From DAOMNO01 sp035443885 (lineage in GTDB: Bacteria; Planctomycetota; Phycisphaerae; Phycisphaerales; SM1A02), in NCBI GenBank assembly GCA_035443885.1, contig DAOMNO010000019.1:1-60874 (forward strand): a stretch of 60,874 bases of DNA, given 5' to 3'. The translations under genes and the position numbers were made by a program. Shown piece after piece: positions 35,498 to 44,061 of this stretch (the first letter of the stretch is position 1; the number at the start of each line of letters is the position of its first letter). Below the pieces are notes generated by a model that worked only from the letters and a program-made list of their open reading frames with translations, searched no databases and was not told where the DNA came from.

Positions 35498-38443
35498 TCA
35501 GTTTGCCACGATGTTCACGATTTTACCTTGCACGACGATGATCTTTCGTACGGTCTTGCCTTCAAGCTGTTGAGCGATCTTGGCGTCCGCAAGGGCGGCT
35601 TGCGTGATCTGCTCTTCGGTTGCGCCCGCGGGCACGATGATCTTGCCACGCACCTTGCCGAGAATCTGAACCGGAATCTCGATCTCCGCATCGACAAGCA
35701 TGGCGGGATCGACAATCGGCCATGGCGCGTAGGCAATTGAAATCGCATGGCCCAGCTTGGCCCACAACTCTTCCGCCATGTGCGGTGCAAAAGGGGAGAG
35801 TGCGACCGCGAAACGCTCGACCTGGTCGTGCGTGAGCGCGCCCAATGTGGATACAGCTCCATCCGAAGCACCGGGCGTCGCTGCGTTGACGAACTCAATC
35901 AGGCGAGCGATGGCGGTGTTCATCGCCAGCCGTTCGATATCATCTGCGACACGCGCAATGGTGCGATGCAACAGCTTTTCGATGGATGAATTCGCTTCGT
36001 GTGCCACACGAAGATCGCCTGAGCCTTCGTCCACGCAAAGCCGCCACGCGCGCTGCAGGAAGCGGAACGGGCCTGCGATGTCGCGCGGGTTCCATGGCTT
36101 GCTGGCGTCCAGCGGTCCCATGTACATCTCGTAGAGTCGGAACGTATCCGCACCATACTCTGCGATCACATCATCCGGGTTCTGCACGTTCTTCAGGCTT
36201 TTGCTCATCTTCGCGATGATCTGATTGACCGGCTGCCCGGTTGCGATCTCGAAGAACTTCCCGTCGCGCTCCTCAACCTGATCGACCGCGACAAGTGATT
36301 TATCATCGCGCTGGAATGCGAAGCTGGTGATCATGCCCTGATGGAACAGCTTGGCGAACGGCTCAACGGTTGAGACTTCGCCGAGGTCGTAGAGCATCTT
36401 GTGCCAGAAGCGGGCGTACAGCAGGTGGAGCACAGCATGCTCCGCGCCGCCGATGTACAGATCAACTCCTCGCTCGCCCATCCAGTACCGCTCAGCAGTG
36501 TGATCGGCGAAGCGGCTGCTGTTTTGCGGATCGCAATAGCGCAGGTAATACCAGCACGAGCCAGCCCAGCCGGGCATCGTGTTTGTTTCGCGGCGAACAG
36601 GCGTTGAAGGATCAAGTTCATCGGGTGAAACGCCAGCTTCTCCTGCTGTCGTGTTTACCCAGTTTGTCGCCTTCGCCAGTAGGGGCAGGGGATCATCGGA
36701 TTCAATCGGCTGATAGTCCGCCAGTTCCGGCAAAGCGACGGGCAGGTGCTTTTCATCCACTGCGTAGTGATTGCCCGCCTCGTCGAACACGATGGGGAAC
36801 GGCTCACCCCAATATCGCTGGCGCGAGAAGAGCCAGTCGCGCAAGCGATAGTTGATCTTCCGTTTGCCGAGGTTCTTCTTTTCAAGCCAGTCGATGATGT
36901 GCCGCTTGGCGTCGTCAGTGTCGAGGCCATCCAGCGAGATTTCTTCATTCGAGGAGTTGATCGCGACGCCTTTGCCGTCGAACGCAGCATCATCGAGCGA
37001 GAGCGTCTGGCCCTCTTCCGGCGCGACGACTTGTACGATCGGGAGCTTGAACGCGCGGGCGAACTCGAAATCGCGCTGATCGTGGCCTGGCACGGCCATG
37101 ATCGCGCCGTGGCCGTAACCCATGAGCACATAATCGCTCGTCCACACCGGAATGCGTTTGCCAGTCGCAGGGTTGACAGCGTACATGCCTGTAAAGACGC
37201 CTGTCTTGTCTTTGGTTTCCGCCTGGCGATCGACATCAGAGCGATTGCGCGCGACATCGACATAGGCACGAAGTTTCGCGACATCGGTTTCGGGTGTCGG
37301 GTTCGCGACGGCTTCGTCCACGAGCGGATGCTCCGGTGCGACGACCATGTAGGTTGCACCGAAAATCGTGTCCGGCCGCGTTGTGAAGACGCGGATGGAA
37401 TCTGATGAAGACTGTGAATCCTGATCTGAGTGAGCGGATTTCAGATTTGAAATTTCAAAATCAATCTCCGCGCCTTCGCTTCTGCCGATCCACTCGCGCT
37501 GCATCGTGCGCGTGGATTCGGGCCACTCGACCAGATCAAGGTCTGCAAGGAGTCGTTCAGCGTAGGCGGTAATGCGGAACATCCACTGGCGCAGTGGTCT
37601 GCGATACACGGGATGACCGCCGCGTTCGGAACGGCCGTCGATGACTTCTTCATTCGCCAGCACGGTGCCGAGCTTCGGGCACCAGTTGACGGTCTGTTCT
37701 GCGAGGTAGGCCAGGCGCTGTCCGTCGATGACTTCGCGCTGTTCCTCAGGCGAAAGCTCATGCCACTTCAGATAGCCGACGGCTCCGCCTGTGAGCGCAC
37801 TGAGATCAGTCGCCAGCCCCGCGATGTGTACGACTTCGCCATCGGGTGAAACATAGAGGTGGCCGCTTTCAAGATCGCGGATCATGTCCTTGAGGGGTGC
37901 GGCGGCGTTCGTGCGCGGATCAAACCATGCGTGATACGCCTTCAACCAGATCCACTGCGTCCACTTGTAATACTCTGGATCGATGGTTGCGAACTCTCGT
38001 GACCAGTCGTAACTGAAGCCGAAGCGTTTGAGCTGGCTGCGGAAGGTGTCGATGGCGCGCTTGGTGGTGATGGCAGGATGTACGCCGGTCTGAATGGCGT
38101 ACTGCTCCGCAGGCAGGCCGAAGGCGTCCCATGCCATCGGGTGCAGCACGTTGTAGCCCAGATGTCTCTTGTAGCGACTGATGATGTCCGTTGCGGTGTA
38201 GCCTTCGGGATGGCCCACATGAAGCCCAGCGCCGGACGGATACGGAAACATATCCATGCAGAAAAACTTCGGGCGCGATGCGTCGAAACCATCTTCGCCT
38301 GGATTGGCCATGCGGAATGTCTGCTCCTCTTCCCATCGCTTCTGCCAGCGAAGTTCGATTTCGCCTGCGAGCGCAGCGCTATAGCGGAATGGGTGCTCGT
38401 TGGAGCGAGAAGTCGGCGATGGGGCGGCGTTGGGATGACTCAT
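35498..38443 (-). CDS. leuS: Leucyl-tRNA synthetase
   Basis: About 981 residues. It charges tRNA-Leu and edits errors. The class I motifs are clear: the HIGH box as HVGHPEG in MFPYPSGAGLHVGHPEGYTA and the KMSKS box as KMSKSLKN (near residue 745). The editing (CP1) domain begins at EWIGRSEGAEIDF and includes VFTTRPDTIFGATYM. The C-terminal segment is the usual anticodon and tRNA-core-binding region. About 15-20 extra residues rich in Ser, Asp and Gln (DFEISNLKSAHSDQDSQSS) break the start of the editing domain; the DNA there (about 37396-37466) is AT-rich. ATG 38443 (MSHPNAAP) is preferred over 38449. Confidence 0.97.
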   Translation of the reverse strand: MSHPNAAPSPTSRSNEHPFRYSAALAGEIELRWQKRWEEEQTFRMANPGEDGFDASRPKFFCMDMFPYPSGAGLHVGHPEGYTATDIISRYKRHLGYNVLHPMAWDAFGLPAEQYAIQTGVHPAITTKRAIDTFRSQLKRFGFSYDWSREFATIDPEYYKWTQWIWLKAYHAWFDPRTNAAAPLKDMIRDLESGHLYVSPDGEVVHIAGLATDLSALTGGAVGYLKWHELSPEEQREVIDGQRLAYLAEQTVNWCPKLGTVLANEEVIDGRSERGGHPVYRRPLRQWMFRITAYAERLLADLDLVEWPESTRTMQREWIGRSEGAEIDFEISNLKSAHSDQDSQSSSDSIRVFTTRPDTIFGATYMVVAPEHPLVDEAVANPTPETDVAKLRAYVDVARNRSDVDRQAETKDKTGVFTGMYAVNPATGKRIPVWTSDYVLMGYGHGAIMAVPGHDQRDFEFARAFKLPIVQVVAPEEGQTLSLDDAAFDGKGVAINSSNEEISLDGLDTDDAKRHIIDWLEKKNLGKRKINYRLRDWLFSRQRYWGEPFPIVFDEAGNHYAVDEKHLPVALPELADYQPIESDDPLPLLAKATNWVNTTAGEAGVSPDELDPSTPVRRETNTMPGWAGSCWYYLRYCDPQNSSRFADHTAERYWMGERGVDLYIGGAEHAVLHLLYARFWHKMLYDLGEVSTVEPFAKLFHQGMITSFAFQRDDKSLVAVDQVEERDGKFFEIATGQPVNQIIAKMSKSLKNVQNPDDVIAEYGADTFRLYEMYMGPLDASKPWNPRDIAGPFRFLQRAWRLCVDEGSGDLRVAHEANSSIEKLLHRTIARVADDIERLAMNTAIARLIEFVNAATPGASDGAVSTLGALTHDQVERFAVALSPFAPHMAEELWAKLGHAISIAYAPWPIVDPAMLVDAEIEIPVQILGKVRGKIIVPAGATEEQITQAALADAKIAQQLEGKTVRKIIVVQGKIVNIVAN

Positions 38444-38461
38444 GGGCAAATGGGCGTCAAT

Positions 38462-38493
38462 GAAAATAGAAAAGGCCTCGCGTCGTGCGAGGC
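38462..38493 (-). terminator. Putative attenuator terminator upstream of leuS
   Basis: On the minus strand, GGCCTCGC and GCGAGGCC-type arms form a stem of seven or more pairs with a small loop, followed by TTTTCTATTTTC. It lies 50 bases ahead of the leuS ATG and points toward leuS, so it would stop transcription before leuS unless read through. Confidence 0.65.
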
Positions 38494-38527
38494 CCTTGAG
38501 AGTACGGTCGGCGTTCGCGCGGCGCAG

Positions 38528-38581
38528 CTACAACAGTCCAGCAGGAAGAAGCGGCGAGTGTGTACCGGCGAGCATCATCAT
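38528..38581 (-). CDS. Putative Leu-rich leader peptide upstream of leuS
   Basis: A 17-codon ORF, MMMLAGTHSPLLPAGLL, lies between a promoter-like sequence and the hairpin at 38462-38493. Five of its residues are Leu, four of them in the last seven codons (CTT CTT CCT GCT GGA CTG TTG, then TAG). This is the classic design of an amino-acid attenuator leader: ribosome stalling at Leu codons when charged tRNA-Leu is low would change folding of the RNA and let RNA polymerase pass into leuS. I did not find a clear antiterminator pairing by eye. It has no obvious Shine-Dalgarno sequence and may be leaderless. Confidence 0.5.
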   Translation of the reverse strand: MMMLAGTHSPLLPAGLL

Positions 38582-38587
38582 GCAGCA

Positions 38588-38615
38588 AGTGTACCGATCT
38601 CTGTGGTTCAGGCAA
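38588..38615 (-). promoter_or_regulatory. Putative leuS promoter
   Basis: On the minus strand, TTGCCT (38615-38610), a 16-base spacer and TACACT (38593-38588) form a promoter. The first ATG of the leader ORF begins seven bases past the -10, about the predicted transcription start. Confidence 0.5.
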
Positions 38616-38672
38616 CGCGCCAGGCTGCCGTTCCGGCTGAACTACCACCCCCGACCATGCCGATAAACCCGT

Positions 38673-39011
38673 ATGCCCGCTGATCTGGCTTCCATTTTGA
38701 AGATTGAGGTGCCTGTGATCGTGCAGATTGCCGCCCGGCAGATGCCCGTGCGGGAAGTCTCCAGCCTTGCACCCGGCGCGATTATTGAGCTGCCGAAGCT
38801 GGCCAACGAAGACCTTGAAATCCTTGCGAGCAATCGAGTCATCGGGTTTGGTAAGGCGGTCAAGGTGGGGGAGAACTTTGGCGTTCGCATTTCCACGATG
38901 GGCAACGTGAAGCAGCGGATTGATGCGATGGGCGGCGGGCCGGACGTCGAGCCGCCGAATGCGGAAGCGAATGCCGATATGCCGGAGCCGGTTGCCGCAG
39001 AAACACAATGA
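38673..39011 (+). CDS. FliN/SpoA-domain protein (orphan)
   Basis: A 112-residue protein with a single SpoA (FliM/FliN C-terminal) domain: VPVIVQIAARQMPVREVSSL, PGAIIELPKLANEDLEILAS, and GKAVKVGENFGVRISTM. FliN-type proteins form the switch ring of flagella and the sorting platform of type III secretion. The C-terminal tail (residues about 90-112) is disordered and acidic/Pro-rich (PDVEPPNAEANADMPEPVAA). No other flagellar or secretion genes are in the window, so its partners are elsewhere or it is an orphan. It diverges from leuS and precedes the GH15 gene by about 100 bases. Confidence 0.85.
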   Translation: MPADLASILKIEVPVIVQIAARQMPVREVSSLAPGAIIELPKLANEDLEILASNRVIGFGKAVKVGENFGVRISTMGNVKQRIDAMGGGPDVEPPNAEANADMPEPVAAETQ

Positions 39012-39115
39012 CCCATACGGGATGGGAGTACGTCGCCCCCTGCTATGATGCGGGGCTTTGTCGCTGCACATGACGGGTTCTCGGCGTGAATCGAGGCCCA
39101 GGAACGGATGCCGCT

Positions 39116-41125
39116 ATGCCTCGAAACATTCCAGTGGGTAACGGAGAAATGCTCGTCACCTTCGACGACTTCTACCGAATCCGCGATCTCTACTATCCGC
39201 ACGTCGGCATGCCCAACCACACGGACGGGCACGTTCAGCGGTTCGGCGTATGGGTGGACGGCCACTTCGCATGGATCGAAGAGAACGGCTGGACGCGCGA
39301 ACTGCGCTACAAGCCGGACACGATGGTTACCGAGGTTACGCTTCGTCACGAGAGACTCGGCATTGAACTGCTCTGCAACGATGCAGTGGACTATTGGAGC
39401 CCGGTGTACTTCCGCAAGATGGTTGTAACCGACCTGCTCGGCAAGGCGCGCGACGTGCGCGTCTTTTTCCATCACGATCTCTCAGTCAACGGTTCCGCCG
39501 TGGGCGACACTGTGAACTACGACCCGCAGCTTGCCGGGCTGGTTCACTACAAGGACGACACGTACTTTCTCATCAACGGTTGTGATGAACGAAAGTGCGG
39601 CATCGACCACTGGGCCACCGGCACCAAGCGAATCGGCGGTGCGGAAGGCACCTGGCGAGATGCGGAAGACGGCCAGCTGACGCGCAACGCAATTGCGCAG
39701 GGATCGGTCGATTCTACCGTGGGTTTCAACCTGCACATTCCGCCGAATGGTTCAAGCTACGTCATTTACTGGATCGCTGCAGGGCCAAGCCACAAGTCGC
39801 TTCAGGAACTGAACAAGAAGATTCTGGAGAAAACGGCGCAGCGCATGATGGATCGATCGGAAGCGTACTGGCGGCTGTGGGCGTGCAAGGAGCCAGTCGA
39901 TTTCTCGCCGTTGCCTGAGCCGATCCGCGATTTGTATGTAACGAGCCAGCTCATTCTGCGCACGCAGATTGACAATGGCGGCGCGATCATCGCTGCCAAC
40001 GACACCGACATCACGCATTTTGCAGGCGATACATATTCATATATGTGGCCTCGCGATGGCGCACTTGTGGCGCATGCGCTGGTGCTGGCGGGGCAGGGTG
40101 AACTCAGCCGCGCGTTCTTCCGCTTCTGCGCGAAGCTCATCAGCGAGAAGGGGTACTTTCTTCACAAGTACAACCCATCCGGCACGCTGGCTTCAAGCTG
40201 GCACCCGTGGATGCTCGACGGCAAGCCGGTGCTGCCGATTCAGCAGGACGAAACCGCACTTGTGTTGTGGGCGTTGCGGCAGCACTTCCTCGTGTTCCGA
40301 GACGTGGAGTTCATCAAAGCTCTCTATACGCCTCTCGTCATCAATCCGGCACGCTGGCTGCTCAAACACCGCGACCATAACGGCCTGCCTAAGCCAAGCT
40401 GGGACCTGTGGGAAGAAAGGCGAGGCGTGCATACGTTCACGGTGGCGGCGACCATTGGCGCCCTGCACGCCGCTGCGGACTTCGCTTCAGACATGGGCGC
40501 GATGGACCACGCTGCGGAGTTCCTCGAAGGCGCGGAGCGCATGCGCGGAGCCATGATGCGGCATCTGTGGGTGGATGATCGCAAACGCTTCGCGCGAATG
40601 GCCACGCCCCTGGAGGACGGTACGTATCGACTGGACATGACGGCTGACGCGGCGAATTACGCAGTGTTCGCCTTCGGCGCGCTGCCGCCTGAGCATCCGG
40701 CGGTGATGGCGGAGATGAAGGCGATACGTGAAACGCTGTGGGTGCAGACCGACGTGGGCGGCATCGCGCGATATCAGCACGACTATTACCATCAGGTTGA
40801 ACGGTCGGATACGAAGACCGTGCCTGGCAACCCGTGGGTCATCTGTACGCTCTGGCTCGCTCAGCATCAGATTGCGGTGGCGAAGTCGGTGCAGGAACTC
40901 GAAGGCGCGCTGGAATACTTGAACTGGGCGAGGATGCGTGCGTTGGATTCAGGCGTTCTCGCAGAGCAATTCCACCCGTACACGGGCGATCCGATCTCCG
41001 TCAGCCCGCTCACGTGGTCGCACGCAACGGTGATGACCACCGCGATGCAGTATCTGCTCAAGCATGCGCAGCTTACGGGCAAGCGTTCAGGTGTCGCAGC
41101 GGAACTTGCGAAGCGCACCGAATAG
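39116..41125 (+). CDS. Glycoside hydrolase family 15 protein (glucoamylase-like)
   Basis: About 669 residues. I chose ATG 39116 (MPRNIPVGNGEMLVTFDDFY) with AGGAACGG upstream over a GTG start at 39086. The N-terminal domain is a beta-sandwich seen in prokaryotic GH15 proteins. The catalytic (alpha/alpha)6 barrel covers roughly residues 270-669: the YMWPRDGAL motif, WDLWEERRGVHTF with the probable acid Glu at 433 or 434, and AEQFHPYTGDPISVSPLTWSHA with the base Glu at 617. Members act on alpha-1,4-glucans, trehalose or glucodextran; which one cannot be told. There is no signal peptide, so it is likely cytosolic, perhaps acting on glycogen or trehalose. Confidence 0.92.
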   Translation: MPRNIPVGNGEMLVTFDDFYRIRDLYYPHVGMPNHTDGHVQRFGVWVDGHFAWIEENGWTRELRYKPDTMVTEVTLRHERLGIELLCNDAVDYWSPVYFRKMVVTDLLGKARDVRVFFHHDLSVNGSAVGDTVNYDPQLAGLVHYKDDTYFLINGCDERKCGIDHWATGTKRIGGAEGTWRDAEDGQLTRNAIAQGSVDSTVGFNLHIPPNGSSYVIYWIAAGPSHKSLQELNKKILEKTAQRMMDRSEAYWRLWACKEPVDFSPLPEPIRDLYVTSQLILRTQIDNGGAIIAANDTDITHFAGDTYSYMWPRDGALVAHALVLAGQGELSRAFFRFCAKLISEKGYFLHKYNPSGTLASSWHPWMLDGKPVLPIQQDETALVLWALRQHFLVFRDVEFIKALYTPLVINPARWLLKHRDHNGLPKPSWDLWEERRGVHTFTVAATIGALHAAADFASDMGAMDHAAEFLEGAERMRGAMMRHLWVDDRKRFARMATPLEDGTYRLDMTADAANYAVFAFGALPPEHPAVMAEMKAIRETLWVQTDVGGIARYQHDYYHQVERSDTKTVPGNPWVICTLWLAQHQIAVAKSVQELEGALEYLNWARMRALDSGVLAEQFHPYTGDPISVSPLTWSHATVMTTAMQYLLKHAQLTGKRSGVAAELAKRTE

Positions 41126-41136
41126 AGAGAAATAGA

Positions 41137-41200
41137 AACAAGTCAACACATCAACATCAAGCCATGGCGCAATTCTGCCTCTGTTGACTTGTTGTTTTTT
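41137..41200. terminator. Bidirectional terminator between GH15 and the NuoG-like gene
   Basis: A perfect 12-base-pair stem (AACAAGTCAACA at 41137-41148 with TGTTGACTTGTT at 41182-41193) and a 33-base loop is followed by GTTTTTTCTCTC on the plus strand. On the minus strand the tail is also T-rich (TCTATTTCTCTC), so it may serve both convergent genes. Confidence 0.8.
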
Positions 41201-41205
41201 CTCTC

Positions 41206-42867
41206 TTACAGCTCCACCACCTGCATATCAGGCTCGACTTCGCGGTGCTGTTCCGGCAGGTGGACTTCAGTGACGAACTCCGTCATGCCGTGCATATCCG
41301 CCATCTGTCGGCGGGTGTTGGCAGCGTTGAACGCAGTCGGCGCGGCTCCTTCCATCTCCGCCAGCAGATCGAGCGCAAGTTGTGCCTCGGTTTTGCAGTA
41401 GTCGATCGGATTGATCGCACGCTCGAACGCCTGCAGCCTGTTGTTCGCGTTCTCGAAGGTACCCGCCGTCTCAGTCCATGTTGCGCTGGGAAGCAGCACA
41501 TCAGCGCGGTCAACCAGTTTGGATCGCAGCGTGTCGATCACGGCGACAAAGCGATGGCCCAGCGAAGACAGCAGTGCATCCGTTGCCCATGTGCTTGGGT
41601 AGTTGCCTGTGAGCAGGACGGCGTCGATGGCTGCATCGGCAGCGAGCTTCTTGATGAACTCGCCGTACTCCATCGCACGGCCCCCCGTCAGCTTGTTCAG
41701 CACGCGGCGCACACCTCGCGCGTTGGGCGCTTTTTCGGCATACATCTTGAAGCCGTCCTTGAAAGTCTTGTCCTCGCCTGAGAACGGCACCGGTCCCACG
41801 GCGAGCAGTGCATCAGGATCATGCTTCAGCACATACGTCGCCAGCAGATAGGCATCCTCGCAGGAAAGCATCGGGCTGAGCATCGCTGCGATGCGTTTGG
41901 CGGAGCCGAAACGTTCATTGATGGCTGCGTAAGCCGCTTCGTAGGCGAGCGGGGCCTCGGTCATCTCAAACGGTTCTTCGCCCTTGACGAACGGCACGCG
42001 CAGGCGATCTTCGCTATGCACAAACTTCCAGCCGTACCGAACTTCGTCCGTGATCCACCAGCGGTTCACGGCGAGGTTTGTGCGAGGTTTGATGCGGTAG
42101 ATGACGCCTTTGTTGTGTTCGATGGAGATATTGTCGCCCGAAGCGGTGATGCCGTCGATAGAAGGCGTCTTCGTGAGGAACCACACGCGCTGCTGGAAGA
42201 GGAAGTCCTTATCAAGCAGGGCGCCGACCGGGCAGAGGTCGATGACGTTGGCGGACAGCTCGTTATCCAATGCCTTGCCGGGGAACACATCGATCTGTTC
42301 CATCGCGCCGCGGCCGTCCACGATCAACTCGCCTGTTCCGGTTACCTCGCGTGTGAAGCGCACACAGCGCGTGCACATGATGCAGCGATCGGAATACAGC
42401 AGCACGTGCGGGCCGACATCTTTCTTCGGCTGCTTGATCTTCTGCTCCTGGAAGCGAGCCTGGCCTCGCCCATACTGATAGGAGTAATCCTGCAAATGGC
42501 ATTCACCGGCCTGATCGCAGATGGCGCAATCAACCGGATGGTTGATGAGCAGATATTCCATCACCGCCTTCTGGTTGGCGATGGCCTTCGGGCTGTCGGT
42601 ATAGACGACGTTGCCATCGGCAGCGGGCTGCTGGCAGGTGGGCAGCAGCTTGGGAATCGGCTCCAGTTTGTTGTCATTGCGCGGGTTGGGAGCCCAGACC
42701 TCTGCAAGGCAGATGCGGCAGTTGGCAGCGATTGAGATACCCGGGTGATAGCAGTAGTGAGGAATCTCGATGTCGTTGTCGAGCGCGACCTGAAGAATGG
42801 TCTGCCCCGGAGTGAAGGGCAGCGCCTTGCCGTTGATGGTGATGGTGGGGGATTTCTGCTCGGCCAT
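41206..42867 (-). CDS. NuoG-like NADH-quinone oxidoreductase subunit
   Basis: A 553-residue iron-sulfur protein of the complex I 75-kDa (NuoG) family. It holds the 2Fe-2S site (HYCYHPGISIAANCRICLAEV, then PTCQQP), the Cys-His 4Fe-4S site (HPVDCAICDQAGECH) and the CxxCxxC..C site (CIMCTRCVRFTREVTG, LCPVGAL). In the molybdopterin-like half the usual Cys cluster (CxxCxxxC) has been lost: the place reads KTPSIDGITASGDNIS. That half is also short, since many NuoG proteins exceed 700 residues. Other nuo genes are absent here, so either complex I genes are scattered or this serves another enzyme. Confidence 0.88.
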   Translation of the reverse strand: MAEQKSPTITINGKALPFTPGQTILQVALDNDIEIPHYCYHPGISIAANCRICLAEVWAPNPRNDNKLEPIPKLLPTCQQPAADGNVVYTDSPKAIANQKAVMEYLLINHPVDCAICDQAGECHLQDYSYQYGRGQARFQEQKIKQPKKDVGPHVLLYSDRCIMCTRCVRFTREVTGTGELIVDGRGAMEQIDVFPGKALDNELSANVIDLCPVGALLDKDFLFQQRVWFLTKTPSIDGITASGDNISIEHNKGVIYRIKPRTNLAVNRWWITDEVRYGWKFVHSEDRLRVPFVKGEEPFEMTEAPLAYEAAYAAINERFGSAKRIAAMLSPMLSCEDAYLLATYVLKHDPDALLAVGPVPFSGEDKTFKDGFKMYAEKAPNARGVRRVLNKLTGGRAMEYGEFIKKLAADAAIDAVLLTGNYPSTWATDALLSSLGHRFVAVIDTLRSKLVDRADVLLPSATWTETAGTFENANNRLQAFERAINPIDYCKTEAQLALDLLAEMEGAAPTAFNAANTRRQMADMHGMTEFVTEVHLPEQHREVEPDMQVVEL

Positions 42868-42971
42868 GAAGCACGGATGATATCACGAGGGCATGGCTTG
42901 GGCTGAAGCGGAAATGGGGCTGCGGAATGCCCGGCGATGGGCACGAGCGAGACATGCTTTCCAGCCGCCTT

Positions 42972-44003
42972 TTACACCCCACCGGTACTGTTCGCCGCAC
43001 GGGCGGCATGGCGAATGTGCCGCGGCTTGATGACGCGCTTCGCCAGCCCGACCATTTCCAGCAGTTTGATTTCGTAGTAGCTGATGTCAATCTCCCACCA
43101 GCGGTGCTGCACGCTTGCGGCGGCCGGGTCGTGGTGGTGGTTGTTGTGCCATCCCTCGCCGACGGTAAGAATCGCAACCAGCCAGTTATTGCGGCTGTTG
43201 TCGTCGGTCGTGTGGTTCTGATAGCCGAACAGGTGTGTGAGCGAGTTCACGCTCCATGTGATGTGCCAAACGAGCACTGTGCGAACAAGGACGCCCCACA
43301 CGACGAAGCTGAGCGCCATGCGAAGGGCTTCGATACCGGTTCCAGCAGTGAGCCAGCCGATGAGTGCGCCAGCCGCTGCAAACAGAAGCGTATGGACGAG
43401 GTACACCACGAGCGCGAGCGATCGCTGCTTCTCCAGTCGCATATAGAATGGATCGTTCAGAATGTCGCGTGCGTATTTCTGATACACCGCAATGCTGTTG
43501 GTGGAGCCGTTGTGGACGAGCAGCCACCCGACGTGTGCCCAGAAGAACCCGACAAGGGGCGTATGCGGGTCTTCCTGTTCATCCGAATGATTGTGGTGAT
43601 AACGATGTGTCGCAACCCAGCGGCCGGGCGTGTTCTCCATGCAGCACAGTGCGATCAGCACGATGAAGTGTTCGAACCAGCGCGGCGTAGTGAAGCTGCG
43701 GTGTGTCAGCAATCGGTGATAGCCGATGTTGATCGCTTGCCCGAAGACGTGCACACCCACCATGCACAGGATCAATGCAGACCAACTGAAGAGCCAAGGC
43801 AGGGCCGCCAGCAACGCCAGCACGTGCATGATGCCGATGACGAGAGCCGCGCTGAACATCACGCGATCCCACTCCACACGGTCCGGGGTGGGCAGCCGGT
43901 CGAATGTTCGGAATGGAACAGCCTGTGGCGGCGCAGACAGGGGTAATTGCGGTTCGGGCAAACAAGCTCCCTTGTCGCCGACGGCAAGCCGGCAGTCGGT
44001 CAT
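42972..44003 (-). CDS. Fatty acid desaturase (acyl-CoA delta-9 type)
   Basis: About 343 residues. ATG 44003 has GAAGG before it; the longer ORF to 44159 overlaps UPF0316. It is a membrane-bound di-iron desaturase that puts a cis double bond in acyl chains. The three His boxes are intact: HRLLTHRSF, HRYHHNHSD, and HNNHHHD. TM segments flank them (FSAALVIGIMHVLALLAALP, and others). The enzyme adjusts membrane fluidity. It is the last gene of a run with UPF0316 and the Na/Pi homologue on the same strand. Confidence 0.95.
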   Translation of the reverse strand: MTDCRLAVGDKGACLPEPQLPLSAPPQAVPFRTFDRLPTPDRVEWDRVMFSAALVIGIMHVLALLAALPWLFSWSALILCMVGVHVFGQAINIGYHRLLTHRSFTTPRWFEHFIVLIALCCMENTPGRWVATHRYHHNHSDEQEDPHTPLVGFFWAHVGWLLVHNGSTNSIAVYQKYARDILNDPFYMRLEKQRSLALVVYLVHTLLFAAAGALIGWLTAGTGIEALRMALSFVVWGVLVRTVLVWHITWSVNSLTHLFGYQNHTTDDNSRNNWLVAILTVGEGWHNNHHHDPAAASVQHRWWEIDISYYEIKLLEMVGLAKRVIKPRHIRHAARAANSTGGV

Positions 44004-44061
44004 CGTACCTTCTTTCGCGCAACAGCCGGCGAGCGTGGGGGAGAAAGCAAGGGATGGAGCG

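Noticed and set aside
38643..38660. GGGGGTGGTAGTTCAG, resembling part of a T-box, upstream of leuS
   Set aside because: Only the first half of the T-box motif (GGGTGG) fits, the ACCGCG part is missing, and it lies upstream of the likely promoter, so it would not be in the transcript.
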